From NCBI GenBank assembly GCA_032717465.1, contig CM064657.1:21879968-21943967 (forward strand): a stretch of DNA of 64,000 nucleotides. The letters are read 5' to 3'. The notes under the pieces are model-generated. The model was given only the letters and a program-made list of their open reading frames with translations. It had not been told where the DNA came from and made no database searches. The position numbers and the translations under genes are program-made. The stretch is from Coenobita brevimanus. Taxonomy: Eukaryota > Arthropoda > Malacostraca > Decapoda > Coenobitidae. Of this stretch, positions 1 through 9,672 are shown one piece after another; the first letter of the stretch is position 1, and every line of letters starts with the position of its first letter.

Positions 1-2330
1 TTTACATTAACTTTCAGATTGCTTTTCCTACACACTGTCCCAAATTCATTCACCAAACCTTGCAACTCCCATTCATCTTCACTCAGCAATACTGTATCAT
101 CAGCAAACAACAACACCGGAATATTCCAAATCTCACCCTTATTCATTAGAGCCACCCCCACCTCCACTGCCCAACCTTGCACCTCCTTTACAACCCTATC
201 CATGTATATATTAAACAGCCATGGAGACATCACGCAACCCTGTTTCAGTCCTACATTGAGATCAAAGAACTCACTCAGCCCACTATTCACTCGCACCGTA
301 GTCCTAGCTCCTTCGTACATGCTCTTCACAGCACTCAGCAAATTCCCCTACACTTCATTTATTCTCAATGCCTTCCACATACCTTGTCTATCTGTTCTGT
401 CATAAGTTTTCTCCAAGTCCATGAAGGCAGCATACACTTTCTTTCCCTGCTCTAGATACTTCTCCACGAAACATCTTAGAACAAATATCTGATCTACACA
501 CCCTTTTCCCTTCCTAAATCCCATTTGTTCTTCTCCAAATAGCTCCTCTGTTATATGCCTAACCCAATCAATGAGTATTCTAACATATATTTTTCCAGTC
601 ACATTAAGAAGGCAAATACCCTTATGGTTACCACATACTTCTCTCTCCCCTTTTCCTTTGTATAAATAAACAATTATACCTGATTTCCAGTCCTCCGGAA
701 CCCTTCCCTCTTCCCAAGCCAATCTACATAACTACCATATCCACTCCACTACAATCTCACCCCCGTACCTTAGCATTTCACCACACACTCCACCAATTCC
801 TGGGGCCTTTCCCATCTTGATCTTCTTCATTGCTTCCACTATTTCCGCCCTACTGATCTCTTCCTCCCTCCTCTCATCTCTCCTTCTCCCAGCCATTCCC
901 CAACCACTTGTACTCGCACTGCTCTCACTCTCTACATTCAACAAATCCTCAAAGCGCTCCTTCCATACCCTCAGTTTCTCTCTCTTCTCCACCAACAATC
1001 TATTTTTCCTGTCTTTCACTCCCCTACTATTACCCCTTTCACACTGCCTTACTTTCTTTACCTCCTTCCAAAACAATTTCTTACTCTCCCTCCATTTCAC
1101 ACCCAGATTCCTCCCAAACTCTTCATCCACTTTCTTCTTACTCTCCTTCATCAATCTTTTCACCTCTCTTCTCCTGCTCACATATACTTCTCTCTTCTCT
1201 CTCTCATTTTCTCCCCTATCTCTACTCAATAGCCATTCACTATATGCCTTCTTTTTTTGTCCCACAGCTCGTTTCACCTCATCATTTCACCATGCTGTCC
1301 CTTGCACACCCCTACATCTCCTCCTCACTCCACAAATCACCTCACACGCTGCACCTATCTCTTCCATGAATATCTTACATACGTCTTCCACCCCTTCCAT
1401 CTGCTCTAACTCATACCTTCCCAGTCTTTCTTCCACTATGCTCTTATACTCTGCCACTTTCTTACTGTCTTGCAATTTCTCCACTCTTCTCTCAGGAGCT
1501 GTTTCCTCCTGTCATCCCTTTCGTCTCTTCAACCATATTCTTTGCAGCCTGACCTTGGCCATCACTAAGTGATGGTCCAAGATTTCATTCCCCCACCCTC
1601 TCCACATTCTTGCATCCACCACTTGCCTTCTCATTCGCTCATCCACACACACGTAGTTTATCATTCCCTTTTGTTCAACAAGTTCTCCATCCATCCTCCT
1701 CATAACTCTCCATGTATCCCTGTGGATCATTTTATGCTGAAAGTAGGTGTTTGCTATTGCTAACCCCTTACCAGCACAGATGTCCAACAAAGCACTACCG
1801 TTCCCATCTACTTAAGCTGGTACAACCGCTCCATCCACTGGTACATTCCCGACTTTGCCATTCATGTCTCCAATCAAAAACACTCTCTCACTCCTCTCAG
1901 ACTTGTCCATACATGCTTCTACACATGCCCAAAACTCATCTTTCACGCTTGCCACTCTGTCCTTTGTCGGCGCATACGTACAAACAATCGCCCACGATTG
2001 TATACCTACTTTCATCCTCACCCATACAATCCTTGCACCCACTGTTCCATACTCTCTTATATTCTCCTTCCACTTCTTGCTTATCATCAGACATACTCCC
2101 TCTCTTGCCCTCTCATTCTCATTAACTCCTGGACAGATTCCTAAACCGTATTCCCATTCTCTCACCCTTTCACCTTATCATTTAGTTTCAGTCAATCCAC
2201 ATATATCCACTCTTGCATCCTCAGGCACCTGCACAATCTCTCTCTCTTTCACTTCATCATTCATTCCTCCCACATTCCATGTCCCCACCCTCAGAATGTC
2301 CTTTGTCCGCTCCTTAGTCATCAGCGTATT
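1..2330 (-). pseudogene. endonuclease-reverse transcriptase of LINE-A copy 1, broken
   Basis: Minus-strand open pieces at 2165-1812 and 1790-1512 carry the APE endonuclease, with the motif GDMNGKVG and later LDHHL. Pieces at 1484-1287 and 1277-732 form the basic linker, ending in a KIKMGKAPGIGG motif of RT fingers. The piece at 722-348 carries PEDWKSG, GFRKGKGCVDQ and FMDLEKTYDR, the conserved RT blocks 0 to 2. The remaining palm lies at 347-1. The pieces are separated by at least four stops or frame changes, so no full-length protein is possible. The opposite-strand serine/leucine-rich reading frames are shadows of this coding region. Confidence 0.8.
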
Positions 2331-2408
2331 CTCCGTCCTGGTCCGAGGCGCTTTATTCGCTTGTTTAGTTAGTTCTTTTTACGGGATGGGGCACTAACCC
2401 ACCACCAA

Positions 2409-2439
2409 CCCTTTTATTCGCCTCATACGACAAGCAGGG
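2409..2439 (-). other. 5' leader RNA stem module of LINE-A (copy 1)
   Basis: Read on the minus strand, CCCTGC is followed by TTGTCG, a 7-nt loop, a GCGAA half-stem and AAAAGGG. It can pair as CCCT with AGGG outside and GTCG with CGAC inside; here the inner partner has decayed to CGAA. The same module occurs at 12631-12661 (LINE-A copy 3) and 18795-18826 (LINE-C), always just 5' of the coding region. Its function is unknown; LINE 5' leaders are known to carry ribozymes or internal promoters in other families. Confidence 0.5.
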
Positions 2440-2599
2440 ATACTGGGGAAGTATTCTTGAAACCCCCCTACCCCCAGGGGGTATCACGGGCGTGAAATCA
2501 AGATCCAGATTAGGAGTGTTAAAAAAATACGCATAGACGACCAGTTAAGAAGTTATACTATACGAGTAACCCCTATAGGGGATATTCAAGAATCAATGA

Positions 2600-3062
2600 C
2601 CTAACTTGAAGGAGTAAACTACCTTCAGGAACTGTGATGAGTCAGCAAACTGTGTACACACTCCATAAGCCCATCAGATATAGATTCAAAACGAAGAAAG
2701 TCTTGGTATTAGGTATTGATGATAAATGGCAGGAGGAATTGATAGATATGCGTAGCTATAAAGCACAGAATAACAATACGAATTATATTCTAATCGTCAT
2801 ACCTATCTTTACCAAATACGCTTGACCTCTACCCATTAAAAATAAAACAGGGATTGAGATCACAAATGCTTTTAAGCGATTATTTAGAGAACGGTCCCAG
2901 AAAATTGCAGACATAAAGATGACCCAAGGCCTATTGAAAGGGCAACGAGTTCACTGACTTGCAGCTAAGAGTGAAACGAAAGTTCAAATCGTAGAACGTT
3001 TCAACAGAACCTTGCAATCTTAAATGTGGAAGTACGTCACCCACAATAAACGAGATGAATTG
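2600..3062 (+). pseudogene. Polinton/Maverick-type retroviral-like integrase fragment
   Basis: One continuous reading frame with three stops (near 2823, 2955 and 3021) reads YTLHKPIRYRF, then DDKWQEELIDM, NYILIVIPIFTKYA, KNKTG, ITNAFKRLF, ETKVQIVERFNRTL and finally WKYVTHNKRDE. This order matches the integrase core of Polinton/Maverick self-synthesising transposons as I know the family: a first acidic residue in a L-D-M context, a NY-L-V-I-F-KY-A strand, and the ETK-VERFNRTL helix. The stretch that should carry the second catalytic acid (normally T-D-x-G-x-E-F) reads DIKMTQG here, so the protein is dead. The frame is cut at about 3062 by the insertion of LINE-A copy 2. An alternative is a Ginger-type or other gypsy-like integrase. 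Confidence 0.6.
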
Positions 3063-4328
3063 ATATCCTTTCTATTAATCTGTCTATTGCCAGACTCTAA
3101 TCCCGTAACAGGTCGCCACAAACAAATCTCCTCCATGTTGCCCAGTCCCCCACCATTTCGCTGCCCTCCCCACAGCTCACCCCCCCTCCCCTCTCTCATA
3201 TACCTCTCCAACCCTTCCTCTCATCCTTGGCTTCCCCCTTCCTGTCCCCCCTTCCACCTCACTCACATACACTCTCCGCATTAGTCTCTTGCTTTCCATC
3301 CTTCCCACGAGGCCATACCATATCAGTGTATTTCTCGTAATGCATTCTATCACATCCAAATCCACGGCATAACGCTCCTTCACTTCCTCATTTGTCAATC
3401 TCTCTCTCCCTGTAGCTCCACATGCTCCTGTAAAATAATTCATTTCCACACCACTTCTCTCAATCTTGATTTGTGTCCTTCCAACAAGGTTCAAGCTTCT
3501 CTTCCATATTAGAGTTGGTATCACAATATTATCATGGAGCGACTTTTTTACTTCCATGCTCACTTCCGACTTTCTTATCACTGCTTTCAAAGAACCAACA
3601 ACCTTTCTTCCCTGTTGTACCCTTTGAATCATTTCATCTACAAAACTTTCATCTTTATCCATCGCACTACCCAGGTACTTAAATGCACTCACATTTTCCA
3701 TTTCGTCACCATCCAAACTCACTGAGCATTCAGTGGCTTCATTTCGAAGACCATAACTTTACTCTTCCCTACATTTACCTTTAGATTTCATTTCTTACAC
3801 ACTCCTACAGCCCCATTCACCAAGCCTTGTAAATCATCTTCTCTTAACAATACAGTATCATCTGCAAACAACAGGACAGCATGTTTCCAAATGCTGCCCT
3901 CTCTCATTAGGGCTGCTCCAGCATCCACTGCCTTACCTTGTATTTTTTTTTATAACCCCATCCATATACAGATTGAACAACCATGGGTACATGACACATC
4001 CCTGTTTCAGTCCAACATTCAAATAGAATAATTCACTCAGTTAACCATCCACACGCACGCACTGTAGCAATAGCACCCTCCTACTTCACAGCATTCAACA
4101 ACTTCCAATTTATCCATATATTCTTAATATTTTCCACATTCCTTGTCTGTCCACTGTGTCTTATGTTTCCTCCAAATCCATGAGTGCCTTATATAACTTC
4201 TTTCCCTTCTCTTAAAAACTTTTCCACTAAAGACCTCAGGGTCTTTAGTGGAAAACCTCCTCCCTTCCTAAAACCTTCCTATTCTTGTCCAGTTAATTTC
4301 TCTATTATTTCCCTGACTCTTTCAATAA

Positions 4329-4396
<68 letters not shown>
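4329..4396. repeat. (TA)n microsatellite inside LINE-A copy 2
   Basis: About 34 uninterrupted TA units inside the former reverse transcriptase region. Sister copies lack a TA tract at this place, so it expanded or was inserted after the copy landed. Confidence 0.95.
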
Positions 4397-4398
<2 letters not shown>

Positions 4399-4799
4399 GT
4401 ACTTCTCCTATTACACTAAGAAGACAAAGGCCCTGTGATTACCATACACTTCCTTTTCCCCTTTTCTTTTGTATGGTGGAATGATTATAATTGACTTCCA
4501 ATCCTCCAGGACTCTACCTTCCTCCCAAGCCAATCGTCACATCTTCAATATTCATTCTACTACTACCTTTCCACATGCTTCAGGATTTCTCCACACACTC
4601 CATCAGTTCCTGGGCCTTTCCCGATATTGACTTTCTTCATTGTTTCCACTACTTCCATGCTACTGATCTCTTCCTTCTCTCCTCCCTCCTTCTCCTAACC
4701 ATTCCCCAGCCACACTACCCACATTACTTTCATCCTCTATGTTCAACATTTCTTTAAAGTGTTCTTTCCATATGCTCACTTTTTCTCCATTCACCATCA

Positions 4800-5133
4800 G
4801 CCAACCATTCAATCGACAGAGAGGTGGCCTGCCGTTCTAACGGACCCAGGTTCAAATCCCCGCTGGAGCAGGGAACAGTTTAAGGATTTGAATTTCATTA
4901 AATCAGTCTTTACTGATCTACCAGAAGACCCGCCGACATGTCGTAAAAATACCCCCGCTAATACCAATACACCAGTCCTGTATGAGACAGCCCTAGCATG
5001 TATTCAGTATGGACGGTGGGTGTTAACGTCGAAGTGGTGACATGTAGAGGTGTATGGTATGTAGGAGGACTGCTGGGCCTTGATATCAGGCTGTGTAGCC
5101 TATGCCCAGAGTTAGACACATAAAAAAAAAAAA
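4800..5133 (+). mobile_element. SINE-1, tRNA-derived, copy a
   Basis: About 330 bp, over 85 percent alike by eye to the copy at 17400-17745. The head holds a degraded pol III A box (near 4808, CAATCGACAGAGAGGTGG) and a clear B box (GGTTCAAATCC, near 4849), the tRNA promoter pair. The body contains GAAGACCCGCCGACATGTCG and ends in CCTATGCCCAGAGTTAGAC followed by an A-rich tail (about 5120-5133). It is inserted in the coding linker of LINE-A copy 2. I do not recognise a named family. Confidence 0.8.
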
Positions 5134-6529
5134 TAGCTTCTTTATCACGCTGTCTAACCCTCTTTACCTCCTTCCAGAATATTTTCTTAAATTTCCTCCA
5201 TATTTGCATTCATATTTCTTCCAAATCCCTCATCGACTCTCTTCATATTCTCTCTTAATAATTTTTTCACCTCTCTCTTCCTTTCTGCATATAACTCTCT
5301 CTTCCGTCTCTCAACTTCCTCCATGCCTCTGTTTCCCATCCTCTCACTATATGTTTTCTTCTTTTGCGCCACAGCTTGTCTCACCTGTTCATTCCACCAT
5401 GCTGTTCCTTGCATCCACTTTCGTCTTCTCATCACCCCACACACCACCTCACATGCAACACAGATTCCTTCTGTGAATATCTTGCACACACATTCCACGT
5501 CCCCCATCTGCCCCAGATCATATTTACTCAATCGCAACTCCACTTCTCTCTTATATTCTGCCTTTTTTCCGTCCTTTTGCAACCTTTCTACCTTCCTTGT
5601 ATGCGTACTTCCTCCTGTCCTTCTCATCTTCTGTTTATCCATCGCATTTGTACCTTGACTTTCACCAACTCCAAGTGGTGGTCAGAAAGTCTACACCCCC
5701 AAGCTCTGTATGTTCTTGCATCCATTACATACCTTCTCATTCTCTCATCCACACACATGTAATCAATCTTTGCCTTCTGTTCATCCAGTTCTCCACCCAC
5801 CCCTCCCATCACTCGCTACATACAGTATACCTGTGGAACATTTTGTGCCGAATGAGGGTATTGGCTATCACCAACACTCTCCCCGCACAAATGTCCACTA
5901 GAGCACTACCATTTTCATCCACTTCTACAGGCATAACCCACTCACCAACTACTCCATCCATCTTCGCATTCCCTACTTTTCCATTCATATCTCCAATCAA
6001 GAACACTCTCTCATTCCTCTCAAACTTTTCCAGGCACGCTTCCACATTGTCCAAGAACTCTTCTTTCACTCTGCCTGCACGGTCTTCTATTGGCGCATAT
6101 ACACACACAGTCACCCACGTTTATTATCCTACTTTCAATCTTACCCACACAATCCATGAACCAACTGATCCATACTCTCCTACACTCTCTTTCCACCTCT
6201 TGCACACAATACATACACCCCCTTTTGCCCCCTCATTCTCACCTACCTCCTCATATATACTCCATTCATACTCCCACTCTCTCACACACTCTCACCTCAT
6301 CTTTTAGTCTCAGTCAAACCACATATGTCCACCTTTGTACCCCCAAGCAACTGGACAATCTCTCTATTTCTCTTTCACCTTATCATTTGCACTCCTTGCA
6401 TTCCACGTTGCAATTCGTGTCATGTCCTTTCTATTGTCCTAGGTCGTCACCTGTTGGTCTGCCCTGGTCCGAGGCAGTTTCGAGAGATGAAATTAGGTAA
6501 GCAAGACGTAAAAATATGAAGTTAAACTT

Positions 6530-6988
6530 ATGAAATCACCGATTGAACCAAATGAGAAAATAGGTCCAGGCATTCAGCCTCAACTTCCTGCCATTCAGCA
6601 TCAACTTCCTTCCATTCAGACTCAACTTCCTGCCATTCAGCCTCAACTTTCTGCCATTCAGCATCAACTTCCTGCCATTCAGCATCAACTTCCTGCCATT
6701 CATCAGCAACTTCCTTCCATTCAGCATCAATTTCCTGCCATTCAGCATCAACTTCCTGCTATTCAGGCTCAACTTCCTATCATTCACACTCAGCTTCCTA
6801 CCATTCACCCTGAGCTTCCTGCCATTCACCTTCAGCTTCCCACCATTCAGCCTCAACTTCTTGCTATTCAAACACCACAACTTCCAATAGTACCTAAAAT
6901 TTTATCCTCACCTCACACAGATAATGAAGGGAATAACGTCGTAATGATGGTACAACTTAACAAAATACTGAATGGTAGTGGAAAATAA
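6530..6988 (+). CDS. hypothetical protein of 7-residue repeats (PAIQHQL)
   Basis: Open frame of 152 residues. From about residue 16 to 120 it consists of fifteen or so heptads of the form P-[AST]-I-[QH]-x-Q-L, encoded by a 21-bp tandem repeat (about 6571-6885). The heptad spacing with I and L at fixed positions could make an amphipathic helix, but the prolines argue against a normal coiled coil. The C-terminal 30 residues are not repetitive. It sits between Polinton-like integrase remnants upstream and capsid-like remnants downstream, and overlaps the next frame by 17 bases. It may be an element gene grown by slippage, or simply a minisatellite that happens to be open. No function is assigned. 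Confidence 0.4.
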   Translation: MKSPIEPNEKIGPGIQPQLPAIQHQLPSIQTQLPAIQPQLSAIQHQLPAIQHQLPAIHQQLPSIQHQFPAIQHQLPAIQAQLPIIHTQLPTIHPELPAIHLQLPTIQPQLLAIQTPQLPIVPKILSSPHTDNEGNNVVMMVQLNKILNGSGK

Positions 6989-7328
6989 ACCAAAGGAAGT
7001 CAAGTGGTCAAATATAGCAAAGCCCATATATGAAATCCACCTTAATCGTTGGAGTAGCATACCTGACATCGTTCAATACTTGACGACCGGCGAAGGGTGT
7101 AGAAGCCCCATTATTCACCCATCTGATCCAAATGTCCATACTGACCGACATCGTCAGTTATTCCTGGAGATGCAGGCTGGCAACACGAATGTCTTCAGCG
7201 AATTGCAGGCTATTTATGATGGGCTTCTATGGTTGGAAATATACAGTGGAAGTACAATAAGAAATATTTTTCCTTTAGAAAAAATGAAGCAAAAATTATA
7301 CCTGACAGGACAAGCTAAAAAAAAATGA
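6972..7328 (+). CDS. hypothetical protein, Polinton neighbourhood
   Basis: Open frame of 118 residues beginning within the end of the repeat protein frame. It looks like normal coding composition: mixed acidic and basic residues, tryptophans, the segment DPNVHTDRHRQLFLEMQAG, and a basic end KKK. It ends at TGA/ATG overlap with the next frame (7325), a compact arrangement usual in Polinton-like elements and viruses rather than in animal genes. The DPNVH-type segment is reminiscent of small proteins found in Polinton-like elements, but I cannot name the family. No catalytic motif is visible. Confidence 0.4.
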   Translation: MVVENKPKEVKWSNIAKPIYEIHLNRWSSIPDIVQYLTTGEGCRSPIIHPSDPNVHTDRHRQLFLEMQAGNTNVFSELQAIYDGLLWLEIYSGSTIRNIFPLEKMKQKLYLTGQAKKK

Positions 7329-7540
7329 ATCGCGCCATTAATGATAGTTCTGTGCTATTAACACAGACACACATGGAGAAAATAAGAAAACGAGTTCCCT
7401 TTATCCTACAACTGAGCAGGAATCAGGATAAGCAGCTGTCTGAGCACGGTGGCTTCAGTTCTATTCCAACTTTACTGACTATTGTCCTCAGCTCTCATGC
7501 TGGAAATGCCAGGTCCATCTCTAAAGCAGATAACGATTAA
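7325..7540 (+). CDS. possible Polinton minor-capsid-like fragment
   Basis: Open frame of 71 residues that starts 4 bases before the previous stop. It reads LLTQTHMEKIRKRVPF, then LQLSRNQDKQLSEHGGFSS and a hydrophobic stretch. The pattern of a T-x-x-x-I-x-K segment, an L-S-x-x-Q strand and a GGF turn before a hydrophobic run is familiar from short proteins of invertebrate Polintons that I associate with minor capsid components. The assignment is by memory of the pattern and is weak. The start is duplicated at 7699 with a frame-disrupting extra base, so this segment has been copied locally. Confidence 0.3.
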   Translation: MNRAINDSSVLLTQTHMEKIRKRVPFILQLSRNQDKQLSEHGGFSSIPTLLTIVLSSHAGNARSISKADND

Positions 7541-7687
7541 AAAAAAAAAAAAATCGGCTGATAAATAGCAAAAAGATCTAGGGCAACACAGTCGAGCAAT
7601 CGAGGAAAAGGGGAAGGGTCTTTTTTAAAACATTATCACATAAAAAGGGACAGGCTTTTTTCTTTTACCATGCAACAGTTAAACACC

Positions 7688-7920
7688 CTGAAAAAAAAAT
7701 GAATCGCGCCATTAATGATCAGTTCTGTGCTATTAACACAGACACACAAGGGGAAAATAAGAAAACGAGTTCCCTTTATCCTAAATCAACTCGGTTTGAT
7801 GAGAAACACCCTACCCAAAATCCAATGGAACAGAAATGTGGTGTAATGAATCTCGAATCAATTAAGGGTCTAAGAATTCATCAGACCCACTGGTATAAGC
7901 CCTGGAAGCCACTGTGCTGA
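7688..7920 (+). pseudogene. duplicated copy of the 7316-7412 segment, frameshifted
   Basis: Bases 7688-7784 repeat 7316-7412 almost exactly, beginning with the same A-run and ATGAATCGCGCCATTAATGAT. One inserted base (GATCAG against GATAG) changes the frame, so the copy encodes only the first seven residues in common. The two copies share no sequence after about 7784, where the open frame continues to 7920 without recognisable content. Confidence 0.6.
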
Positions 7921-8115
7921 TATTTCAATTCTTTTGGAGTTACTCCTCCCATAGTATTCGAAGTCTGCATGAAGTGTAACATTCTCTGTTGAACCTATTG
8001 CATCCAACAATTAAACTATGTCATCTGCATTCGTCTTGGCTTAGTCGTTCTCTCTGCTTTGGCTGAGGGAATTACAATACCACATCATTCTTTAGTTGTT
8101 TTCCACCTTAAGTAA

Positions 8116-8490
8116 ATGAGTGTCAACGTCTTTGGTATCAGACCTGGCGCTCAAGCGCACCAACAGCAGCAAGGGCACCAGAGTCCTCCTGAAGTGCAGT
8201 TTATGCTTCTCGGTGATGAAGCTAACTTCAATATCACCGGTAAGGGGATGGCTAACATTGCTTATCCCGCAGAACCGAATGATGCTGTTACCGAAACTTG
8301 CATTGATGGTGAGGCTGAGACGAAGACCCACAGTTTGCAGATTTAGCTTTCGTAGGCTGTAGAACAACTGCGTCAAGACCTGGCACAAGTGAATGAGCTT
8401 ATTATTCATAAGTTTATCAGTGAAAATGTGCTGATTGATGAAAAGTTTAAAGGAGAGTTTGGAAGAGCGATTGACCTCATTAGCAGCAGA
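8116..8490 (+). pseudogene. possible fibre-like protein remnant, Polinton neighbourhood
   Basis: The frame 8116-8346 encodes 76 residues with NFNITGKGMANIAYPAEPNDAVTE. This resembles the N-(I/M)-x-G-x-x-(I/L)-x-N-(I/V)-x-x-P-x-(D/N)-x-x-D-A-V-T repeat used at the shaft start of phage and Polinton fibre-type proteins. Stops follow at 8344 and just after, yet the frame continues with VEQLRQDLAQVNELI, a likely coiled coil, and ends near 8490. Three in-frame or near-frame stops make it a pseudogene. The match is to a widespread motif, so the assignment is tentative. Confidence 0.35.
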
Positions 8491-8499
8491 GAGTGAGAG

Positions 8500-8918
8500 T
8501 TGTACAAGGTCCTAATGCATTGTTTATCCACAATCAAAGGCTTGAACCAGTTTATTTACAGTAAATATAGAACTCCGGATGCTAACAAAAAAAAATGTAT
8601 ATTAACCCTTTCAATCTGATGACGTGTTTACTCTCTTACTCTTGCTACTTTTGAATTATTTTATTCACCCAGGGAATGATATCTCGTACTGAACAACTTA
8701 GTAAGTCCTGTATCTAACCCATTACGAAGTCGACGGGCTTAAGTTGGTACTTAATTACTAATGTATTTAAGTATTTAATTTACGTGCTTCTCATTTTCAG
8801 CATTCTCCTCCTCGTCAAATTTTTTTTATCCGTTGTGGAATGATTTGTTGTTGCAGGTTGTCAGAAACATCTTATTAGATATTAAATTAACCTCATCTGT
8901 CCCTGCATTAGATACATA
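8500..8918. other. AT-rich stretch upstream of the candidate first exon, no gene seen
   Basis: No open frame of note. The motif TTAACCCTTTCAATCTGATG at 8606 resembles the terminal repeats of the MITE at 17821-18199 and may be one end of a related element; no matching end was found. The region could include the host gene promoter, but no TATA box or initiator stands out. Confidence 0.3.
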
Positions 8919-8940
8919 ATGAAGGGGGCGAGGTGTTGTG
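8919..8940 (+). CDS. SLC49A4: candidate first coding exon of the SLC49A4-like gene
   Basis: An ATG at 8919 opens a 22-base segment encoding MKGARCC plus one base. It is followed by a perfect donor GTGAGT at 8941. The phase (1) fits the acceptor at 15891-15892, where the next two bases complete a Glu codon and give MKGARCC-ERQQQP. The vertebrate protein also has a short charged N-terminus that reaches an E-R-Q-P-like segment soon after the start. No other evidence supports transcription here, and a chance ATG-donor pair of this size is quite possible. Alternatives are an exon elsewhere between 8 and 15 kb, or initiation at the in-frame ATG at 16021. Confidence 0.35.
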
Positions 8941-8990
8941 GTGAGTGATGGCCGCCATTTTTTGTTCCACATGGCGAAGTAGTGCCATCT
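8941..8990 (+). promoter_or_regulatory. YY1-like motif GCCGCCATTTT next to the candidate first exon
   Basis: The bases GGCCGCCATTTTTTG at about 8950-8964 fit the reverse complement of the YY1 core (ATGGCGGC), an element often found just downstream of the start site of housekeeping genes. It lies 10 bases after the candidate first donor. It is a short motif and could be chance. Confidence 0.2.
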
Positions 8991-9067
8991 GAATGCGCTA
9001 TTATTCCTTGTGGTTTGATTAGATGAGATTAGCTAAGGATCTACCCCCTGGGGGTAGGGAGTTTCAA

Positions 9068-9108
9068 GAATACGCCCTGTGTAGCACCAGTCGAACAGGG
9101 CTGTATTC
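9068..9108 (+). other. 5' hairpin of LINE-B
   Basis: GAATACGCCCTGT (9068-9080) pairs with ACAGGGC-T-GTATTC (9095-9108), a 13-bp stem with one bulged T and a 14-nt loop. The outer GAATAC/GTATTC pair has counterparts in the leaders of LINE-A and LINE-C. Such a stable stem at the very 5' end of a LINE transcript could be part of a self-cleaving or protein-binding structure; nothing here proves activity. Confidence 0.55.
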
Positions 9109-9672
9109 CCAAGGTGGATGGAAAGCTGATGACAGGGAGAGCTGGAGCTCCCGTTTCATTGCCATAGGGACTAGTTCCTGACCATCCCCCTTTGCTGAAC
9201 TTTTCCAGTGTCTCAGTAACACAGAGAGTAGGCCAGCATGCTCTCCAATACAAGTTTCTCTAACTAGCAACATCAAACTACATGCACAGTACACACTACA
9301 CTTCCTTTTCCAAAATTTAAAAACAAATTATGGCTTCAGATCACACTGCCTTGGAGTCCCCGGGAGGGGGGGACCATAAATGCCCCCCACCATCCGCCCG
9401 TCTCCTGGTGACGACTAGAGCTGCCTGGAACCACTGTCTGAATCACTTCTTCATCATTTCTGCAACATTCGCAGCATTTCCTCTTACTATCGCTCTGTTG
9501 AGCACCTCCTCTCCTCCTCTAAACCTCACCTTTTCATAACTGAGACTCAGCTGTCTGAGGCAGCTGACATCAAACCCTTTTTTGTATCCTCCAACTTTCT
9601 CTATACTCATTTCAAAGCCAAAGGTGGCTGTTGTGTATATATACGGAACGACTTATCTTACTCTCGTGTTCC

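Larger units (their letters stand above)
1..2483 (-). mobile_element. LINE-A copy 1, RTE-like non-LTR retrotransposon, cut by window edge
   Basis: Non-LTR retrotransposon read on the minus strand, 5' end near 2483 and 3' part missing beyond base 1. In element order it shows a 5' leader with a GC-rich hairpin (about 2452-2483), the CCCTGC...AGGG stem module (2409-2439), an APE-type endonuclease (about 2330-1540) and the reverse transcriptase up to the palm region. It is one of four long copies in this window (others 3078-6478, 12626-15767, 29634-31487). The clade assignment to RTE-like elements rests on an APE endonuclease, an RT with a YDR-DRQGMW finger motif and an LRWYGH-type C-terminus seen in the sister copies; this is family knowledge, not a search result. 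Several stops and frameshifts make it non-functional. Confidence 0.85.
3078..6478 (-). mobile_element. LINE-A copy 2, degraded, inserted into a Polinton-like element
   Basis: Minus-strand copy of the LINE-A family. The 3' terminus, GGGATTAGAGTCTGGCAATAG, lies at about 3078-3105, preceded by the C-terminal coding remnant (3177-3722). The 5' end lies near 6478, inside a segment equivalent to GGTCCGAGGC of copy 1, so this copy is slightly 5' truncated. Endonuclease remnants are at 6214-5624 with GDMNGKVG and SDHHL; linker pieces are at 5642-5187. The RT region (about 4750-3730) is the most degraded and now contains a (TA)n expansion (4329-4396). A tRNA-derived SINE (4800-5133) interrupts it. The flanks at 3062 and 6490 both belong to Polinton-like sequence, so the LINE arrived second. 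Confidence 0.8.

Noticed and set aside
813..2400. Ser/Leu-rich plus-strand open frames in 1-2400 and 5100-6500
   Set aside because: They are antisense shadows of the minus-strand LINE-A coding region, which has clear endonuclease and RT motifs.
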